This document shows positions 23,133 through 33,594 of a stretch of 64,000 nucleotides of DNA, one piece after another. A program made the translations under genes and the position numbers. The stretch covers positions 23,160,574 through 23,224,573 of the forward strand of contig OX579633.1 in assembly GCA_951230915.1 (NCBI GenBank). Direction: 5' to 3'. The stretch's first letter is position 1. Each line of letters starts with the position of its first letter. The notes beneath the pieces are model-generated. The model worked only from the letters and a program-made list of their open reading frames with translations. It was not told the origin of the DNA and searched no databases. This stretch comes from Antitrichia curtipendula (Eukaryota > Streptophyta > Bryopsida > Hypnales > Leucodontaceae).

Positions 23133-26100
23133 ATGGCTACAAGTGAGGGAGAAGGGATCCGTGTCTTGGACAAGTTTGATGGAGGCGACTTCGGCTTATG
23201 GAAGTTCAAGATGGAGATGATCTTGTCCGAGAAGGACCTTTGGGAGATTGTGGAAGACTCCGAGGAGACGCCTCCCGATGAGGCCGAGGACAAGGTCAAG
23301 AAGTCTTACGAGAGGAGGGTGAAGAAGGCCTTCTCCATGATTGCTTGCAATCTTGGGGATAGGCAACTTGCGCACGTGCGCTCTTGCAAGGGGCCAGCGG
23401 AAGCATGGAAGGTCCTTTGCAACATCCATCAAACGAAGAGTTTATCCAACATTCTCTTCACTCGTCGCAAGTTCTTCACGTGCAAGATGCAAGAGGGGGA
23501 TGACATGCTTGACCACATCAACAAGGTCAAGGGCCTTGCGGACCAACTCGTTTGTTTGGAGGCGCCGTTGACGGATGGAGATATTGTCATGACTCTCCTT
23601 GAGAGTTTGCCCACCTCGTATGAGTATCTCATCACGGCGTTGGAGACAAGAGCCATGAAGGACCTCAACTTGGAGTATGTCACCGCGAGATTGATGCACG
23701 AGGTGTCCAAGAGGAAGGAGAATGAGCCCAAGGAAGGAGGGGTAGCGCTTCTTTCACGAAATGGCAATGGGGAGACTTCTCAACCTCGCAAGGAGACACG
23801 CACGTGCTACAACTGCGGGCTTGTGGGCCACCTCGCTCGCAATTGTAGGAAGACAAAGAAGGAGAGTGCCAACAAAGCAACGGTCGTCGAAGCGGAGGAA
23901 GAGTTTGCGTTTGCGGCAAGTGATGGCTACGACGACCACAACATCTTCAAGTGGATCATTGATTCAGGGGCAACGCAACACATGACCCCTCACAGGCAAG
24001 TTTTTCTCTCTTATCAACCCATTAGCAACCGCAAGGTGTTTTTGGGTGACAATGGCATGGTAGAGGCCATTGGCATGGGGAGCATTGTGATGGAGGTGAT
24101 GGTCAAGGGTGTGATGAGGAAGATTCGCATCCAAGATGCGTTGCATGTGCCCAAATTGCATGCCAATTTGCTCTCGGTGAGCAAGTTGGTGGCACAAGGC
24201 TTGAGGGTGCAATTCAACAACCAAGGTTGTGTTTTGGCGGCATGGAATGGAGAGATGATTGTCACTGCGCCAAAGCAAGGCAACCTTTATCAACTTGAGT
24301 TCAAGACGGTGAACAACTCAAGTACGGTTTGTGTGGCGCAAGCGACGGCGGTGCAAGACTCGGTGGAGCTTTGGCACAAGCGATTGGGGCACCTCAACGT
24401 CAATAGCGTGAAGGTGCTTGAAAGCATGGTGGGCGGCATGCAAGTGAAGAAGGCCAATTGCGATTTGGTGTGTGAGGCTTGCATTGAAGGCAAGCAAGCG
24501 AGGAAGCCTTTTCCAAACCATGGGGCAACGCGGGCGGTCAAGGTATTGGAGATTGTGCACTCCGATGTGTGCGGCCCCATGAAGACCACTTCCATGGGTG
24601 GTGCAAGGTATTTCCTCACCTTCATTGATGACTTTTCGAGGAAGGTGTGGGTGTTGGTGCTCAAATGCAAGAGTGAGGTGTTTGAGAGGTTCAAGGCATG
24701 GAAGGCACTTGTGGAGAATGAGAGCAACCACAAGGTCAAGGTGTTGAGGTCGGACAATGGCGGTGAATACACGTCCAAGGCGTTTGAGGCCTTTATGAGA
24801 GAACACGGCATTGCACACCAAACCTCCGCACCGTACACTCCGCAACAAAATGGTGTGGCGGAGCGTGCCAATCGGACGCTCGTGGAGATGGCTAGAGCCA
24901 TGTTGCATGCCCAAGGCCTCAAGTATGAGTTTTGGGCGGAGGCCGTGTCAAATGCGGCCTACATTCGCAATCGGTGTCCCACGAGTGCGGTTGCATCGAT
25001 GACACCGCAAGAGGCATGGAGTGGAAGGAGGCCCAACATTGGCCACATGCGCATCTTTGGATGTGTGGCGTATGCGTTGGATTTGAGCCCCCACCGCTCC
25101 AAACTTGATGCCAAGGGCATCAAATGCTTGTTTTTGGGCTATTGGGAGGGCTCCAAGGCATATCGACTCATGTGCTTGGAGAACAAGAAGATTTTGAAGA
25201 GTCGTGATGTCACCTTCATAGAAGACAAGAAGGTGGATGGCGAGCCTTTGGAGATGAGTCCAAGTGGGAGCAATGGAGGCTTTGAGGTGGAAACATCTCC
25301 AAGTGACCAAGATGTGGCCCAAGAAGAAGAAGAGGAGCCCTTCACCGCACACACGCCGAAGAAGAAGGTGGTTGTGGCTCCACGAGAAGATGGAGAGGCG
25401 GCCAAGGAGTCAAGGTATCCCACGAGGGAGCGGCGACCGCTTGGAGAGTGGTGGATGAACCACATCTTGCCTCAAGATCAAATGGAGCGTGCCAACGTGG
25501 CCTTTGTGAGAGACCCAAGCACCGTGGAGGAGGCCATGAGGAGCACGGATGCAAGCAAGTGGGAGCTAGCCATGCAAGCGGAGTACGCCTCACTTATGAG
25601 CAAAGGTACATGGGAACTTGCTCCCCTTCCTACCGATCGCAAGAGTGTGGGGTGCAAATGGGTGTTTTGCACCAAGAGAGATGCATCGGGGAGTGTTGTG
25701 CGCTACAAGGCAAGGTTGGTAGCCAAGGGCTACTCCCAAGTGGAGGGGGTGGACTTCAATGAGACCTTTGCACCGGTGGCCAAGTTTTGCACCATTCGAT
25801 GTATGGGGGCCATCGGGGCAGCCATGGACTTGGAGATGCACCAAATGGATGTGATCACGGCGTTTCTCAACCCATTGTTGGAGGAGGTGATCTTCATGGA
25901 TCAACCCAAGGGCTTTGTTGCGGAGGGGCGCGAGCAACTCAAATGCAAGCTCAAGAAGGCCATCTACGGGTTGAGGCAGTCGGGGAGAGCATGGTACATG
26001 GATGTAGATGCCTTGTTTGCAAGGGAGGGTTACAAGAGGAGTCACGCGGACCACTCTCTTTACATTAAGCAAACGAAGGACAGTTTGGTGATTGTCATCG

Positions 26101-27107
26101 TGTATGTGGATGATTTGATCATCATGACCAACACCATGGCCATCATGGAGGAGGTGAAGGCCATGTTGAAGCGAGAGTATGACATGAGCGACCTAGGAGA
26201 GTTGCACTATTGTCTTGGCGTGGAGTTTCAAAGGCAACGGGCGACTCGCACCATCACCATGAGCCAAAGCAAGTACATTGAGGAGGTGTTGAAGCGCTTC
26301 AACATGGAGGAGTGCAAGGCCATTGGCACACCACTTGATGTGCATTGCAAGTTGGAGAAGCTCACAGATGAGGAGTTTGAGGCCGTGAAGGTGGAGATGG
26401 AAGACGTGCCTTACAAAGCCGCGGTAGGGAGCTTGATGTATGCCATGGTGGCCACGAGGGCTGACCTTGCGTTCCCTATGAGTGTGGTGAGCCAATACAT
26501 GGCCAAGAGCGGCCCCATGCATTGGGCCGCGGTGAAGAGGATCATGCGGTACCTCCAAGGCACATTAGAGGCCAAATTGGTGCTTGGAGGGAAGAATCTT
26601 GCATTGGTGGGCTTTTGTGATGCAGATTGGGCAGGAGATGCAACCGATCGGAGGTCCACATCGGGCTATGTGTTTATGCTTGGAGATGGTGCGGTTTCGT
26701 GGAATTCGAAGAAGCAACCCACCATTGCGTTGTCTACCACTGAGGCGGAGTACATGGCCATTAGCCAAAGCACGAGGGAGGCGCTATGGCTTCGGCAATT
26801 GTTGAGTGACGTTGGCTTTGAGCAAGAGAGGAGCACACCCCTCATGTGTGACAATCAAGGCGCCATTGCATTGGTGAAGAATCCAACTCACCACTCACGG
26901 AGCAAGCACATTGACATTCAACACCACTTCATCCGTGAGAAGGTGGAGAGCAATGTGATTGAGATGAAGTATATACCGACGGAGCGTATGGTGGCGGATG
27001 TGTTGACCAAGGCCCTTGCGAAGCCTCGTCACGAAGTTCTTTGCACAAAGATGGGTTTGACATTGTTTGGCAACAAACAAAGTGGGAGTGTTGAGATTAG
27101 TGAGTAG
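23133..27107 (+). CDS. copia A3 gag-pol polyprotein (1324 aa, intact)
   Basis: The translated product is the same as in A1. It has a CCHC knuckle (225-238), protease D277, integrase D478/D541/E577, RT YVDD at 991-994 and RNase H from D1163. Start is the ATG at 23133. The stop lies 19 bases inside the 3' LTR. With A1 this gives two intact copies in one window, both potentially autonomous. It is oriented parallel to the family C element that it interrupts. Confidence 0.95.
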   Translation: MATSEGEGIRVLDKFDGGDFGLWKFKMEMILSEKDLWEIVEDSEETPPDEAEDKVKKSYERRVKKAFSMIACNLGDRQLAHVRSCKGPAEAWKVLCNIHQTKSLSNILFTRRKFFTCKMQEGDDMLDHINKVKGLADQLVCLEAPLTDGDIVMTLLESLPTSYEYLITALETRAMKDLNLEYVTARLMHEVSKRKENEPKEGGVALLSRNGNGETSQPRKETRTCYNCGLVGHLARNCRKTKKESANKATVVEAEEEFAFAASDGYDDHNIFKWIIDSGATQHMTPHRQVFLSYQPISNRKVFLGDNGMVEAIGMGSIVMEVMVKGVMRKIRIQDALHVPKLHANLLSVSKLVAQGLRVQFNNQGCVLAAWNGEMIVTAPKQGNLYQLEFKTVNNSSTVCVAQATAVQDSVELWHKRLGHLNVNSVKVLESMVGGMQVKKANCDLVCEACIEGKQARKPFPNHGATRAVKVLEIVHSDVCGPMKTTSMGGARYFLTFIDDFSRKVWVLVLKCKSEVFERFKAWKALVENESNHKVKVLRSDNGGEYTSKAFEAFMREHGIAHQTSAPYTPQQNGVAERANRTLVEMARAMLHAQGLKYEFWAEAVSNAAYIRNRCPTSAVASMTPQEAWSGRRPNIGHMRIFGCVAYALDLSPHRSKLDAKGIKCLFLGYWEGSKAYRLMCLENKKILKSRDVTFIEDKKVDGEPLEMSPSGSNGGFEVETSPSDQDVAQEEEEEPFTAHTPKKKVVVAPREDGEAAKESRYPTRERRPLGEWWMNHILPQDQMERANVAFVRDPSTVEEAMRSTDASKWELAMQAEYASLMSKGTWELAPLPTDRKSVGCKWVFCTKRDASGSVVRYKARLVAKGYSQVEGVDFNETFAPVAKFCTIRCMGAIGAAMDLEMHQMDVITAFLNPLLEEVIFMDQPKGFVAEGREQLKCKLKKAIYGLRQSGRAWYMDVDALFAREGYKRSHADHSLYIKQTKDSLVIVIVYVDDLIIMTNTMAIMEEVKAMLKREYDMSDLGELHYCLGVEFQRQRATRTITMSQSKYIEEVLKRFNMEECKAIGTPLDVHCKLEKLTDEEFEAVKVEMEDVPYKAAVGSLMYAMVATRADLAFPMSVVSQYMAKSGPMHWAAVKRIMRYLQGTLEAKLVLGGKNLALVGFCDADWAGDATDRRSTSGYVFMLGDGAVSWNSKKQPTIALSTTEAEYMAISQSTREALWLRQLLSDVGFEQERSTPLMCDNQGAIALVKNPTHHSRSKHIDIQHHFIREKVESNVIEMKYIPTERMVADVLTKALAKPRHEVLCTKMGLTLFGNKQSGSVEISE

Positions 27108-27400
27108 TGTTGAGATTAGTGAGTAGAACACTAAGACACTCATGTGTGAGCCCTATGTATGGGCTGACCTTAGTTAGGAGTTGTTTGTAGCCAACCAAGG
27201 TGCTACTAGAGAGGGAAACCCTCCTTGGGTGATACTAGAGAGGGTTAGCCCTTTAGTGTTGAGTTATCCCATATGGTTAGTCATGGCACTTGGTGGTAGA
27301 CTAGTATAAGAGGGTAGCCCCTTGCAAGGCCTCTCTCACCCCTTCCATTCACTTGTTGTGTTCTCCCTTCATTGCAATACAAGTTCTTTGCATTCCAATA
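27089..27400 (+). repeat. A3 3' LTR
   Basis: 312-bp LTR looking identical to 21842-22153 and followed by GAAAG. Confidence 0.95.
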
Positions 27401-27405
27401 GAAAG

Positions 27406-28800
27406 CTCGCCTCGTCGCAAGGGGATTCGAACAGTGACATGGGATCGACTTCAACGAAACCTTCGCTCCTGTAATCAAATGGGCAACCCAACGCATAGCC
27501 ATCGCCCTTGCCACAGCCAAACGTTGGGATGTCCACCATATGGACGTCAGAACCGCCTTCTTACACGGATTACTCAAAGAGAAAGTATACATGCTGCAAC
27601 CACCAGGTTTTCGAGCTCACGGACAAGAACGCCTAGTCTGCAAACTCAACCGTTCCTTATACGGACTCAAACAAAGCCCTCGCACCTGGTATGACAGGAT
27701 TGATACAGCTTTTAGGAAAATTGGACTACAACGAAGCAACTCAGACCCTAACCTATATTTCATGCATCAACAGGGTGAAACCCTAATTCTCATGCTCTAC
27801 GTCGACGACCTCTTCATCACAGGTAGCTCCCCAGCCCTCATCGCCTGGATCAAACAATTCCTACACAAAGAGTTCGACATGACAGACCTAGGACCAGTAA
27901 AACGCTACCTCGGCATCTCATTCAAAAAAACACTACTGGGAACCTTACTACACCAACGCGAATACACAATCTCCATACTGCAAGACTTCGGGATGGCATA
28001 CTGCAAACCGGCACCTACACCACTCCCAGACGGCCAACAACTCACATCCGATATGCAATCCCCCGCCATCGACACCACCTCATACTGCCAGCTGATTGGA
28101 AAATTGATTTTTCTCACCGTCACCAGGCCGGACATCGCATACTTCGTCAGCCGCCTCAGCTCCTACATGGCTGCACCTCAAAACGCACACCTCGAAGCTG
28201 CTAAACACCTGCTCAGATACCTATAAGGAACCTTAGACTTCGGGATCCTATACCGCTTTGACTCCCCATTCTCATCACCGGTTACACAGATGCCGATTGG
28301 GGCTCCTGCACAGATACCCGACGCTCGATGGGTGCTTACATATTTATGCTTGCCGCAGGACCGATTACCTGGCAAAGCAAACGCTAGCTTACCGTCTCCT
28401 GCTCCTCCACCGAATCGGAGTACAGAGCCCTCAGCGACGGGGCCCAAGAAGGAGTCTGGCTCCATCGCTTACTCCAAGAGCTACAAGCACCTACAACCAC
28501 AAAAAATCACAAACCTGCACAACACTCCTCGCTCCAACACACCAACAGCATAACCATCTACTGCGACAATCAAAGCGCCATCAAACTATCGCACAATCCG
28601 GTATTTCACGCAAGGTCCAAGCACATAGAAATCCACTACCACTTTATTCGAGAACGGATCCTGGAAGGAGAAATTGAGCTCCGGTATATTAGTACGGACT
28701 CCCAACCCGCAGATGCCCTCACTAAATCCCTTAGCCGAGTGAAACTTCACCAGCACAGGACGTTTTTAGGGCTCCGCAGTTTGAAAGCCCTGGATACAAG
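27406..28800 (+). pseudogene. copia C RT and RNase H remnant
   Basis: Resumes the RT interrupted by A3: KARLVARGFEQ, then an in-frame TGA, then DVRTAFLHG, the polymerase motif YVDDLF near 27800 and a stop at 28224-28226. The RNase H part follows in shifted frames (TDADWGSCTDTRRSMGAYIF, SSTESEYRALSDGA, DNQSAIKLSHN, ADALTKSLSR). At least two stops and two frameshifts make it non-functional. Confidence 0.87.
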
Positions 28801-29415
28801 ACAGGACGAGCAAATTGCTCAACCCACGATATACACACTAACCTATTCAGATCCTAGTAATCTACCTGCGCCAAATATTCTTCCGCCTCCACCAAAGACG
28901 CAAAACTCCGATGCTGGCAACCCTTGTAACCTAAGACCTCGCGCGCGCAATCCGCCCAGGAGAAGTACAGACCCGGGCGCCGACCTCTCCGAACGGCGTA
29001 ATATTTCTGCAGTGGCCCTGTCTTCACGAAATCCCGCCTCGATTCATGACGCCCGGAAGCCACCGCAGTCGCACCACCACCCCGACATATCGACGCCTCG
29101 GCACCACCACAAGCTGCACAAGGAAACTCCTCCGCATCCTCCACGGAGATCAATTCCACCTCGATCGCTCCCACCAGCTCTTGAATCCACATTGCCAGCC
29201 TCACCACCACCGCGCAGACAGACCACACCAACAATCCTAGCACGCCCGTCCACGACTGATCCGCAGCGCAACTTCGCAACGACCTCGCAAGACGCCCCTC
29301 AACTCGTGCCATCTTCGACACACAACCTCGACCACACTCTTGCGAACTTCAATGACAGACGAATCTCTCATCCGCACATTCACAAATGACAATCCAAGCA
29401 AAGCTTGAGGGGGGG
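28801..29415 (+). other. copia C 3' non-pol region
   Basis: About 600 bp between the RNase H end and the purine tract before the 3' LTR. An open frame rich in P, R and T crosses it, and a 155-codon open frame lies on the opposite strand. Neither shows a recognisable domain; compositional bias explains both. No gene is called. Confidence 0.5.
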
Positions 29416-29572
29416 TATTGGAACCATTAGGGTTTCATCCCTGTCAGAATTACATCCAATAGATTGATTAGTTAGGGTTTAACCCTTGTATAAAACCCCG
29501 TCACCAGGACACTAATTCTATCTATTGAGACAGTGTTTCTCGGATCATAAGCTACGCAACTGTTTTGCTACA
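29416..29572 (+). repeat. C 3' LTR
   Basis: 157-bp LTR preceded by a G-rich polypurine tract and followed by the CAAAG target duplication at 29573-29577. Confidence 0.93.
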
Positions 29573-29961
29573 CAAAGATCCTTCACATCCTAAGAACGAC
29601 CACAAACACTCCTACAAGTGCAAGGACTCTTTTAAACACCAATTCAGACCCTAATGAAGCTCAAAATCACCACATGCACATCATGGGCTAGTGCTACTTC
29701 AAATCAGCAAACAAACACACAATGCTTCTCCCAAATGCACCTCCCAATGCTCCTCCCAAACTCACAATGCTCCTCCACACTCCAAGGAGCTCAAGCCTTC
29801 AAATCAGCCCTAGATGGAGCTACTACTCTCAATTCACACCACAAGGACAACAATGGTCTCCAACAACCCTAGTTGGATCACCAAAAACACCAAAGGACCC
29901 TAATTGGCTCTCAAAAATCTCACAAAAGCACAATTCAGCCCTCTTGGATTCACCAAGTCCA

Positions 29962-30161
29962 NNNNNNNNNNNNNNNNNNNNNNNNNNNNNNNNNNNNNNN
30001 NNNNNNNNNNNNNNNNNNNNNNNNNNNNNNNNNNNNNNNNNNNNNNNNNNNNNNNNNNNNNNNNNNNNNNNNNNNNNNNNNNNNNNNNNNNNNNNNNNNN
30101 NNNNNNNNNNNNNNNNNNNNNNNNNNNNNNNNNNNNNNNNNNNNNNNNNNNNNNNNNNNNN
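29962..30161. other. assembly gap (200 N)
   Basis: Exactly 200 N, the usual placeholder for a gap of unknown size. B1 leader sequence enters it from the left in minus orientation. A family-B LTR leaves it on the right in plus orientation. The missing sequence should hold at least the rest of the B1 leader and its 5' LTR. Confidence 0.95.
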
Positions 30162-30162
30162 C

Positions 30163-30419
30163 TGTTGAAGATCATGTACATATTGTTGCAGACTATGTAC
30201 ATTCAGCCCTAGGAATAGTGTTAGACTCTTAGTTAGACTTAGAGTCTCTTGGGTATTGCTTGTAGTCAAAGGCAGCCCATGGTGGTTAGTTATCCCATAA
30301 TGTATGTGGATAACTAGTGAAAGGCTTCTACCTTATGTTCAACCCACTCATGGGGTTTGGTATCTTCCTACCATCTAAGTAAAGCCTTTCTTCCATTGAA
30401 GTACTTTGTAATCTCAATA
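30163..30419 (+). repeat. B2 5' LTR (257 bp)
   Basis: Starts TGTTGAAGATCATG and ends TAATCTCAATA. It is the reverse-complement counterpart of the B1 LTR at 8200-8456. Confidence 0.9.
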
Positions 30420-30435
30420 GGTTATGGGCCCACGC
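30420..30435 (+). promoter_or_regulatory. B2 primer-binding site, tRNA-iMet anticodon-arm type
   Basis: GGTTATGGGCCCACGC directly after the LTR, the same as in family A although the LTRs are unrelated. Confidence 0.75.
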
Positions 30436-31435
30436 ACTTGGAGTTGCGTTTGAGGGAGAAATTCAAATCATTTGGAGAAGATCTTGGAGCTTGGGGGAGC
30501 AACTAGCCTTTTGTCACTTTGTCACCTACAAACCATATGGTGTAAGTCAAAAACAAAAACAAACTTTGGAGTGAATTTTTTTTTACAAAAGAAGCAAGTG
30601 TTTTGTTCTTTTCTTGGACATTTGTTGGCTGGTTTGTGAGGTTTTGAGTACATTTTGGGTGTGAGTTTGCTCATGGTAGTAATCAGACCTAGAAAGGGCT
30701 GATTTGTGCTCCTATTTTGAGTTTGTGCTTCGAGGTGTACATTGGGAGCCCATTGAGGCTGATTGTGCACTTGGGTGCATTGTGGATTGTGATTTGGCAA
30801 ATTGCAATCTAGTGAGTGTCTTTTGTGAGCCTTGGAAGCATGTTTTGTTGCTTGAGGCATTTGCCATCCATTGAGGGCTGATTAGTGCCCTTGTGAGTGT
30901 GTAAGGCGAATTAGTGGACTTGGTGAATCCAAGAGGGCTGAATTGTGCTTTTGTGAGATTTTTGAGAGCCAATTAGGGTCCTTTGGTGTTTTTGGTGATC
31001 CAACTAGGGTTGTTGGAGACCATTGTTGTCCTTGTGGTGTGAATTGAGAGTAGTAGCTCCATCTAGGGCTGATTTGAAGGCTTGAGCTCCTTGGAGTGTG
31101 GAGGAGCATTGTGAGTTTGGGAGGAGCATTGGGAGGTGCATTTGGGAGAAGCATTGTATGTTTGTTTGCTGATTTGAAGTAGCACTAGCCCATGATGTGC
31201 ATGTGGTGATTTTGAGCTTCATTAGGGTCTGAATTGGTGTTTAAAAGAGTCCTTGCACTTGTAGGAGTGTTTGTGGTCGTTCTTGGGGTGTGAAGGATTT
31301 TTGGAGGTGCTTGAAAGGACTGATTGGTGTCATTTCAGCCGAATTGGCTTCCAAGTGCTTGTTTGGAGGCTGAATTGAGTTTGTGAACTCTTGGAGACAC
31401 TTGGGAGGCTGCCAACAAGTGGGAGGTGCTCCATT

Positions 31436-32236
31436 ATGGCATCAAGTGGAGGAGAAGGCGTGCGCATCATTGACAAGTTCAATGGGGAGAACTTTGGCAT
31501 GTGGAAGTTCAAGATAGAGATGATCCTTGCGGAGAAGGACTTGTGGAAGGTGGTGGATGGGAGTGAGGAGCCCCCAAGTGCAAATGCTGATCCAAACACC
31601 AAGAAGGCATTTGAGAGGAAGGAGAAGAAGGCCTTTGCTCTCATTGCCATCAACCTTGTGGACCGGCAAATTGCACAAATTCGCCATTGCAAGGGACCAG
31701 CCCAAGCATGGAACACCCTTTGCAACATCCATGAGACCAAGAGCCTCTCCAACATCCTCTTTTTTAGGCGGAAGTTCTTCACTAGCAAGATACAAAAGGA
31801 GGATGACTTGTTGGATCATGTCAACAAGATCAAGGCTCTTGCGGATGAGTTGGCTTGTTTGGAGGCACCCGTGACGGATGGAGATATGGTGATGACTTTG
31901 TTGGAGAGCTTGCCACCGTCTTATGAGTTCCTCATCACCACATTGGAGACAAGGCCTATGAAGGAGCTGACCATGGAGTTTGTGACGGCGCGCTTGATGC
32001 ATGAGGTGACCAAGCGCAAGGAGAATGAGTCCCAAGGAGAGGGATCAACCCTTGTGTCAAGACATGGCAAAGGAGGCAACACCAAGGAGTTCAAGGAGAC
32101 AAGGACATGCTTCAAGTGTGGCAAATCAGGCCACATTGCTAGGCATTGCAAGGTCAGCCAAGCCAAAGGCAAGGAGAGTCAAAAGTTACAAAAATTGTTG
32201 GGCCTTAAAGCTACTCCTTGGGCACATGTTGTGTGA
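31436..32236 (+). pseudogene. copia B2 gag, truncated
   Basis: Open frame from ATG 31436 encoding a copia gag (MASSGGEGVRIIDKF opening) with the zinc knuckle CFKCGKSGHIARHC at about residue 225. After the KGKES that follows the knuckle, similarity to family B ends. The frame runs about 20 codons into unrelated DNA to a stop at 32234-32236. No protease follows. A TTG codon 15 codons upstream is also in frame, but the ATG matches the family start. Confidence 0.85.
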
Positions 32237-32327
32237 AAATTTCAAAGAAATAAAAGAAAAACTCCATCCGTAGTAAGCTGCCCAAAATTGCTATGCTGCC
32301 AAAAAACGCAGTTTGGTCTTTTAGGGG
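32175..32327 (+). mobile_element. piggyBac-like MITE end (truncated)
   Basis: The sequence GGTCTTTTAGGGG followed by TTAA (32328-32331) matches, in reverse, the ends CCCCTAAAGGACC and CCCCTAAACGTCA of the elements at 61063 and 62322. The opposite end would fall left of the B2 breakpoint and is absent. Assignment rests on this one end. Confidence 0.4.
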
Positions 32328-32331
32328 TTAA

Positions 32332-33130
32332 GGGAAGTCATAAGTCAAGCTACAAAAGTGAACTGTAGTCCACCCTACTCCAATACTTCTTGCCAACTTT
32401 GGCTTTAGTATGAAAGTCATATAAAAGGAGAGTACCTCCATTTGACTTATAAGCATGAAAATGTGAGTCAAATGATAGGGCAAGGTGGCCTTTTCATTTG
32501 CCTTGGTTAACAATTGAATGTATGAGTTGAGACTTCTGTAAGACAATGAACAACACTTCATACCTCTATAAGGTATATTTGCACCTCCTATGAACATTGT
32601 AAAAATGATCACACCACTTATTGGAATTAGAAATAGCAAAGTGACAATAAATCCAAAATAGAACCTATATGAGATCTTCACATTAATAAATTTTACTACT
32701 TAAGTGTGAACATACCTTATACACGATAGAATAAATCATAAAATGGTCGAAACTTGCTCAAGAGTTGCAAGCTAAGTTGAAGCTGTAATCTCTAAAAATA
32801 AATGTATTGTGGTCCACCACTTCATCTTGAATTATGCTCTAAACTCATACTTCTTGTCTTCAATTACAATCCCTAGTCCTACATGCCACATGCTTGTGAG
32901 TTCTCATTGGTGGAAGCAAAACTAAGGGCAAAACTCAAAAGAGATCCATTTTGGATCCAAAAAGAATTTGATCCCTAGATTTCTATTTTTTGTAGAAAAA
33001 AACTCAAGTTTCCTCCCACTATATGATTAATTCTAGTGTATTCTACATTTATTGGCACATCAAAATGTGCATGATATTCCATCCTATCAAATGTTGAATC
33101 CAACACCAAACATCTAGGTGGCATTGGAGC
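32332..33130. other. intergenic DNA, no gene seen
   Basis: AT-rich sequence. Open frames on the minus strand lack any recognisable domain. Confidence 0.5.
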
Positions 33131-33510
33131 TATAGTAGAACCACCTATAGTCAACCACTTAAGCAATTCCTTACATGTTTTAGAGCAATATAAGGCAAAC
33201 TAAACTTACTGCCATTTAAGAAGATAGAAAATGGTGATTGCAAATTTTTTGATAATTTTATGCCTTGAATTGAAATTACTGTGAATTTTGGAAGCCTTGA
33301 GTTAGTTTGAACCCATACCCAATGTATAAAGTCACCCAATTCAAATCATTCATGAACTCCTTTCCCACTTACTACTTACTACTTTCTTGCTCACTACTTT
33401 AAGACATGTGTCATGACCTTATAGTCCCAAACTTGAAAAGGAGAAAAAATCACATTTCAAGCTTTAGTTGCAAAATTTATTCCACCCTAGTTGGAAATAG
33501 ATGCACCCTA
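33131..33510 (+). mobile_element. MITE, second copy of the 60.0-kb element
   Basis: Begins TATAGTAGAACCACCTATAG and aligns along most of its length to the two outer parts of 60029-60699. Shared stretches include ATTTTATGCCTTGAATTGAA and ACATGTGTCATNACTTTATAGTCCCAA-type sequence. The right TIR is decayed (AAATAGATGCACCCTACAG). The copy at 60 kb has about 250 bp of additional AT-rich DNA inside. Confidence 0.65.
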
Positions 33511-33517
33511 CAGGTTG

Positions 33518-33594
33518 GGAATGGATCCTTGGGCAGGAATGTATCCACGCTAGCAATGGATCCTTGGGTAGGAATGTATCCACGCTAGCAACGA
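33518..33594. repeat. 36-bp tandem duplication
   Basis: Two near-perfect copies of a unit containing ATGGATCCTTGGG and AGGAATGTATCCACGCTAGC. Confidence 0.75.

Larger units (their letters stand above)
21842..27400 (+). mobile_element. Ty1/copia retrotransposon, family A, copy A3 (full length)
   Basis: 5559 bp on the plus strand, inserted into the RT of family C. LTRs are 21842-22153 and 27089-27400 (312 bp, identical by eye). The target duplication GAAAG is at 21837-21841 and 27401-27405. The half-tRNA primer site follows the 5' LTR at 22154-22169, and the purine tract AAGTGGGAG precedes the 3' LTR. It carries an intact gag-pol ORF and looks nearly identical to A1 in the opposite orientation. 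Confidence 0.97.
18236..29572 (+). mobile_element. Ty1/copia retrotransposon, family C (degenerate, host to A3)
   Basis: Copia element on the plus strand, about 5.8 kb without the nested A3. LTRs are 18236-18392 and 29417-29572 plus one base at 29416 (157 bp each), with 3 differences. The target duplication CAAAG is at 18231-18235 and 29573-29577, inside the leader of B1. The LTR begins TATTGGAACC instead of TG and ends GCTACA. It carries a TATA-like TATAAAA. The polypurine tract is a G run just before the 3' LTR. Coding sequence is broken by stops and frameshifts. A ~650-bp proline-rich-looking stretch lies between pol and the 3' LTR. Confidence 0.95.
8200..29961 (-). mobile_element. Ty1/copia retrotransposon, family B, copy B1 (degenerate, host to A2 and C)
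   Basis: Older copia element on the minus strand, present as three pieces: 8200-11995, 17559-18230 and 29578-29961. It is split by A2 (11996-17553) and by C with nested A3 (18236-29572). Its 3' LTR is 8200-8456. Its 5' LTR and roughly 0.5 kb of leader would fall in or beyond the N gap. A possible left target duplication is GAAAA at 8195-8199; the right one cannot be seen. Coding sequence has several frameshifts and a lost gag start. It is clearly related to B2 (30163 onwards). Confidence 0.9.
30163..32174 (+). mobile_element. Ty1/copia family B, copy B2 (5' LTR, leader and gag only)
   Basis: Plus-strand family-B element with a 257-bp 5' LTR (30163-30419), a half-tRNA primer site (30420-30435), a ~1-kb leader (30436-31435) and gag. 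Similarity to B1 stops abruptly at about 32174, just after the zinc knuckle. Further family-B pol sequence in the same orientation starts at about 39310. These may be parts of one element or two independent truncated copies. The left target duplication lies in the gap. Confidence 0.9.

Noticed and set aside
28739..29389. 216-codon P/R-rich frame and 155-codon opposite frame at the end of copia C
   Set aside because: No domain, and both overlap in the same biased sequence; treated as a 3' non-coding region.
29722..30269. Open frames spanning the N gap
   Set aside because: Most codons are undetermined; the frames are artefacts of N.
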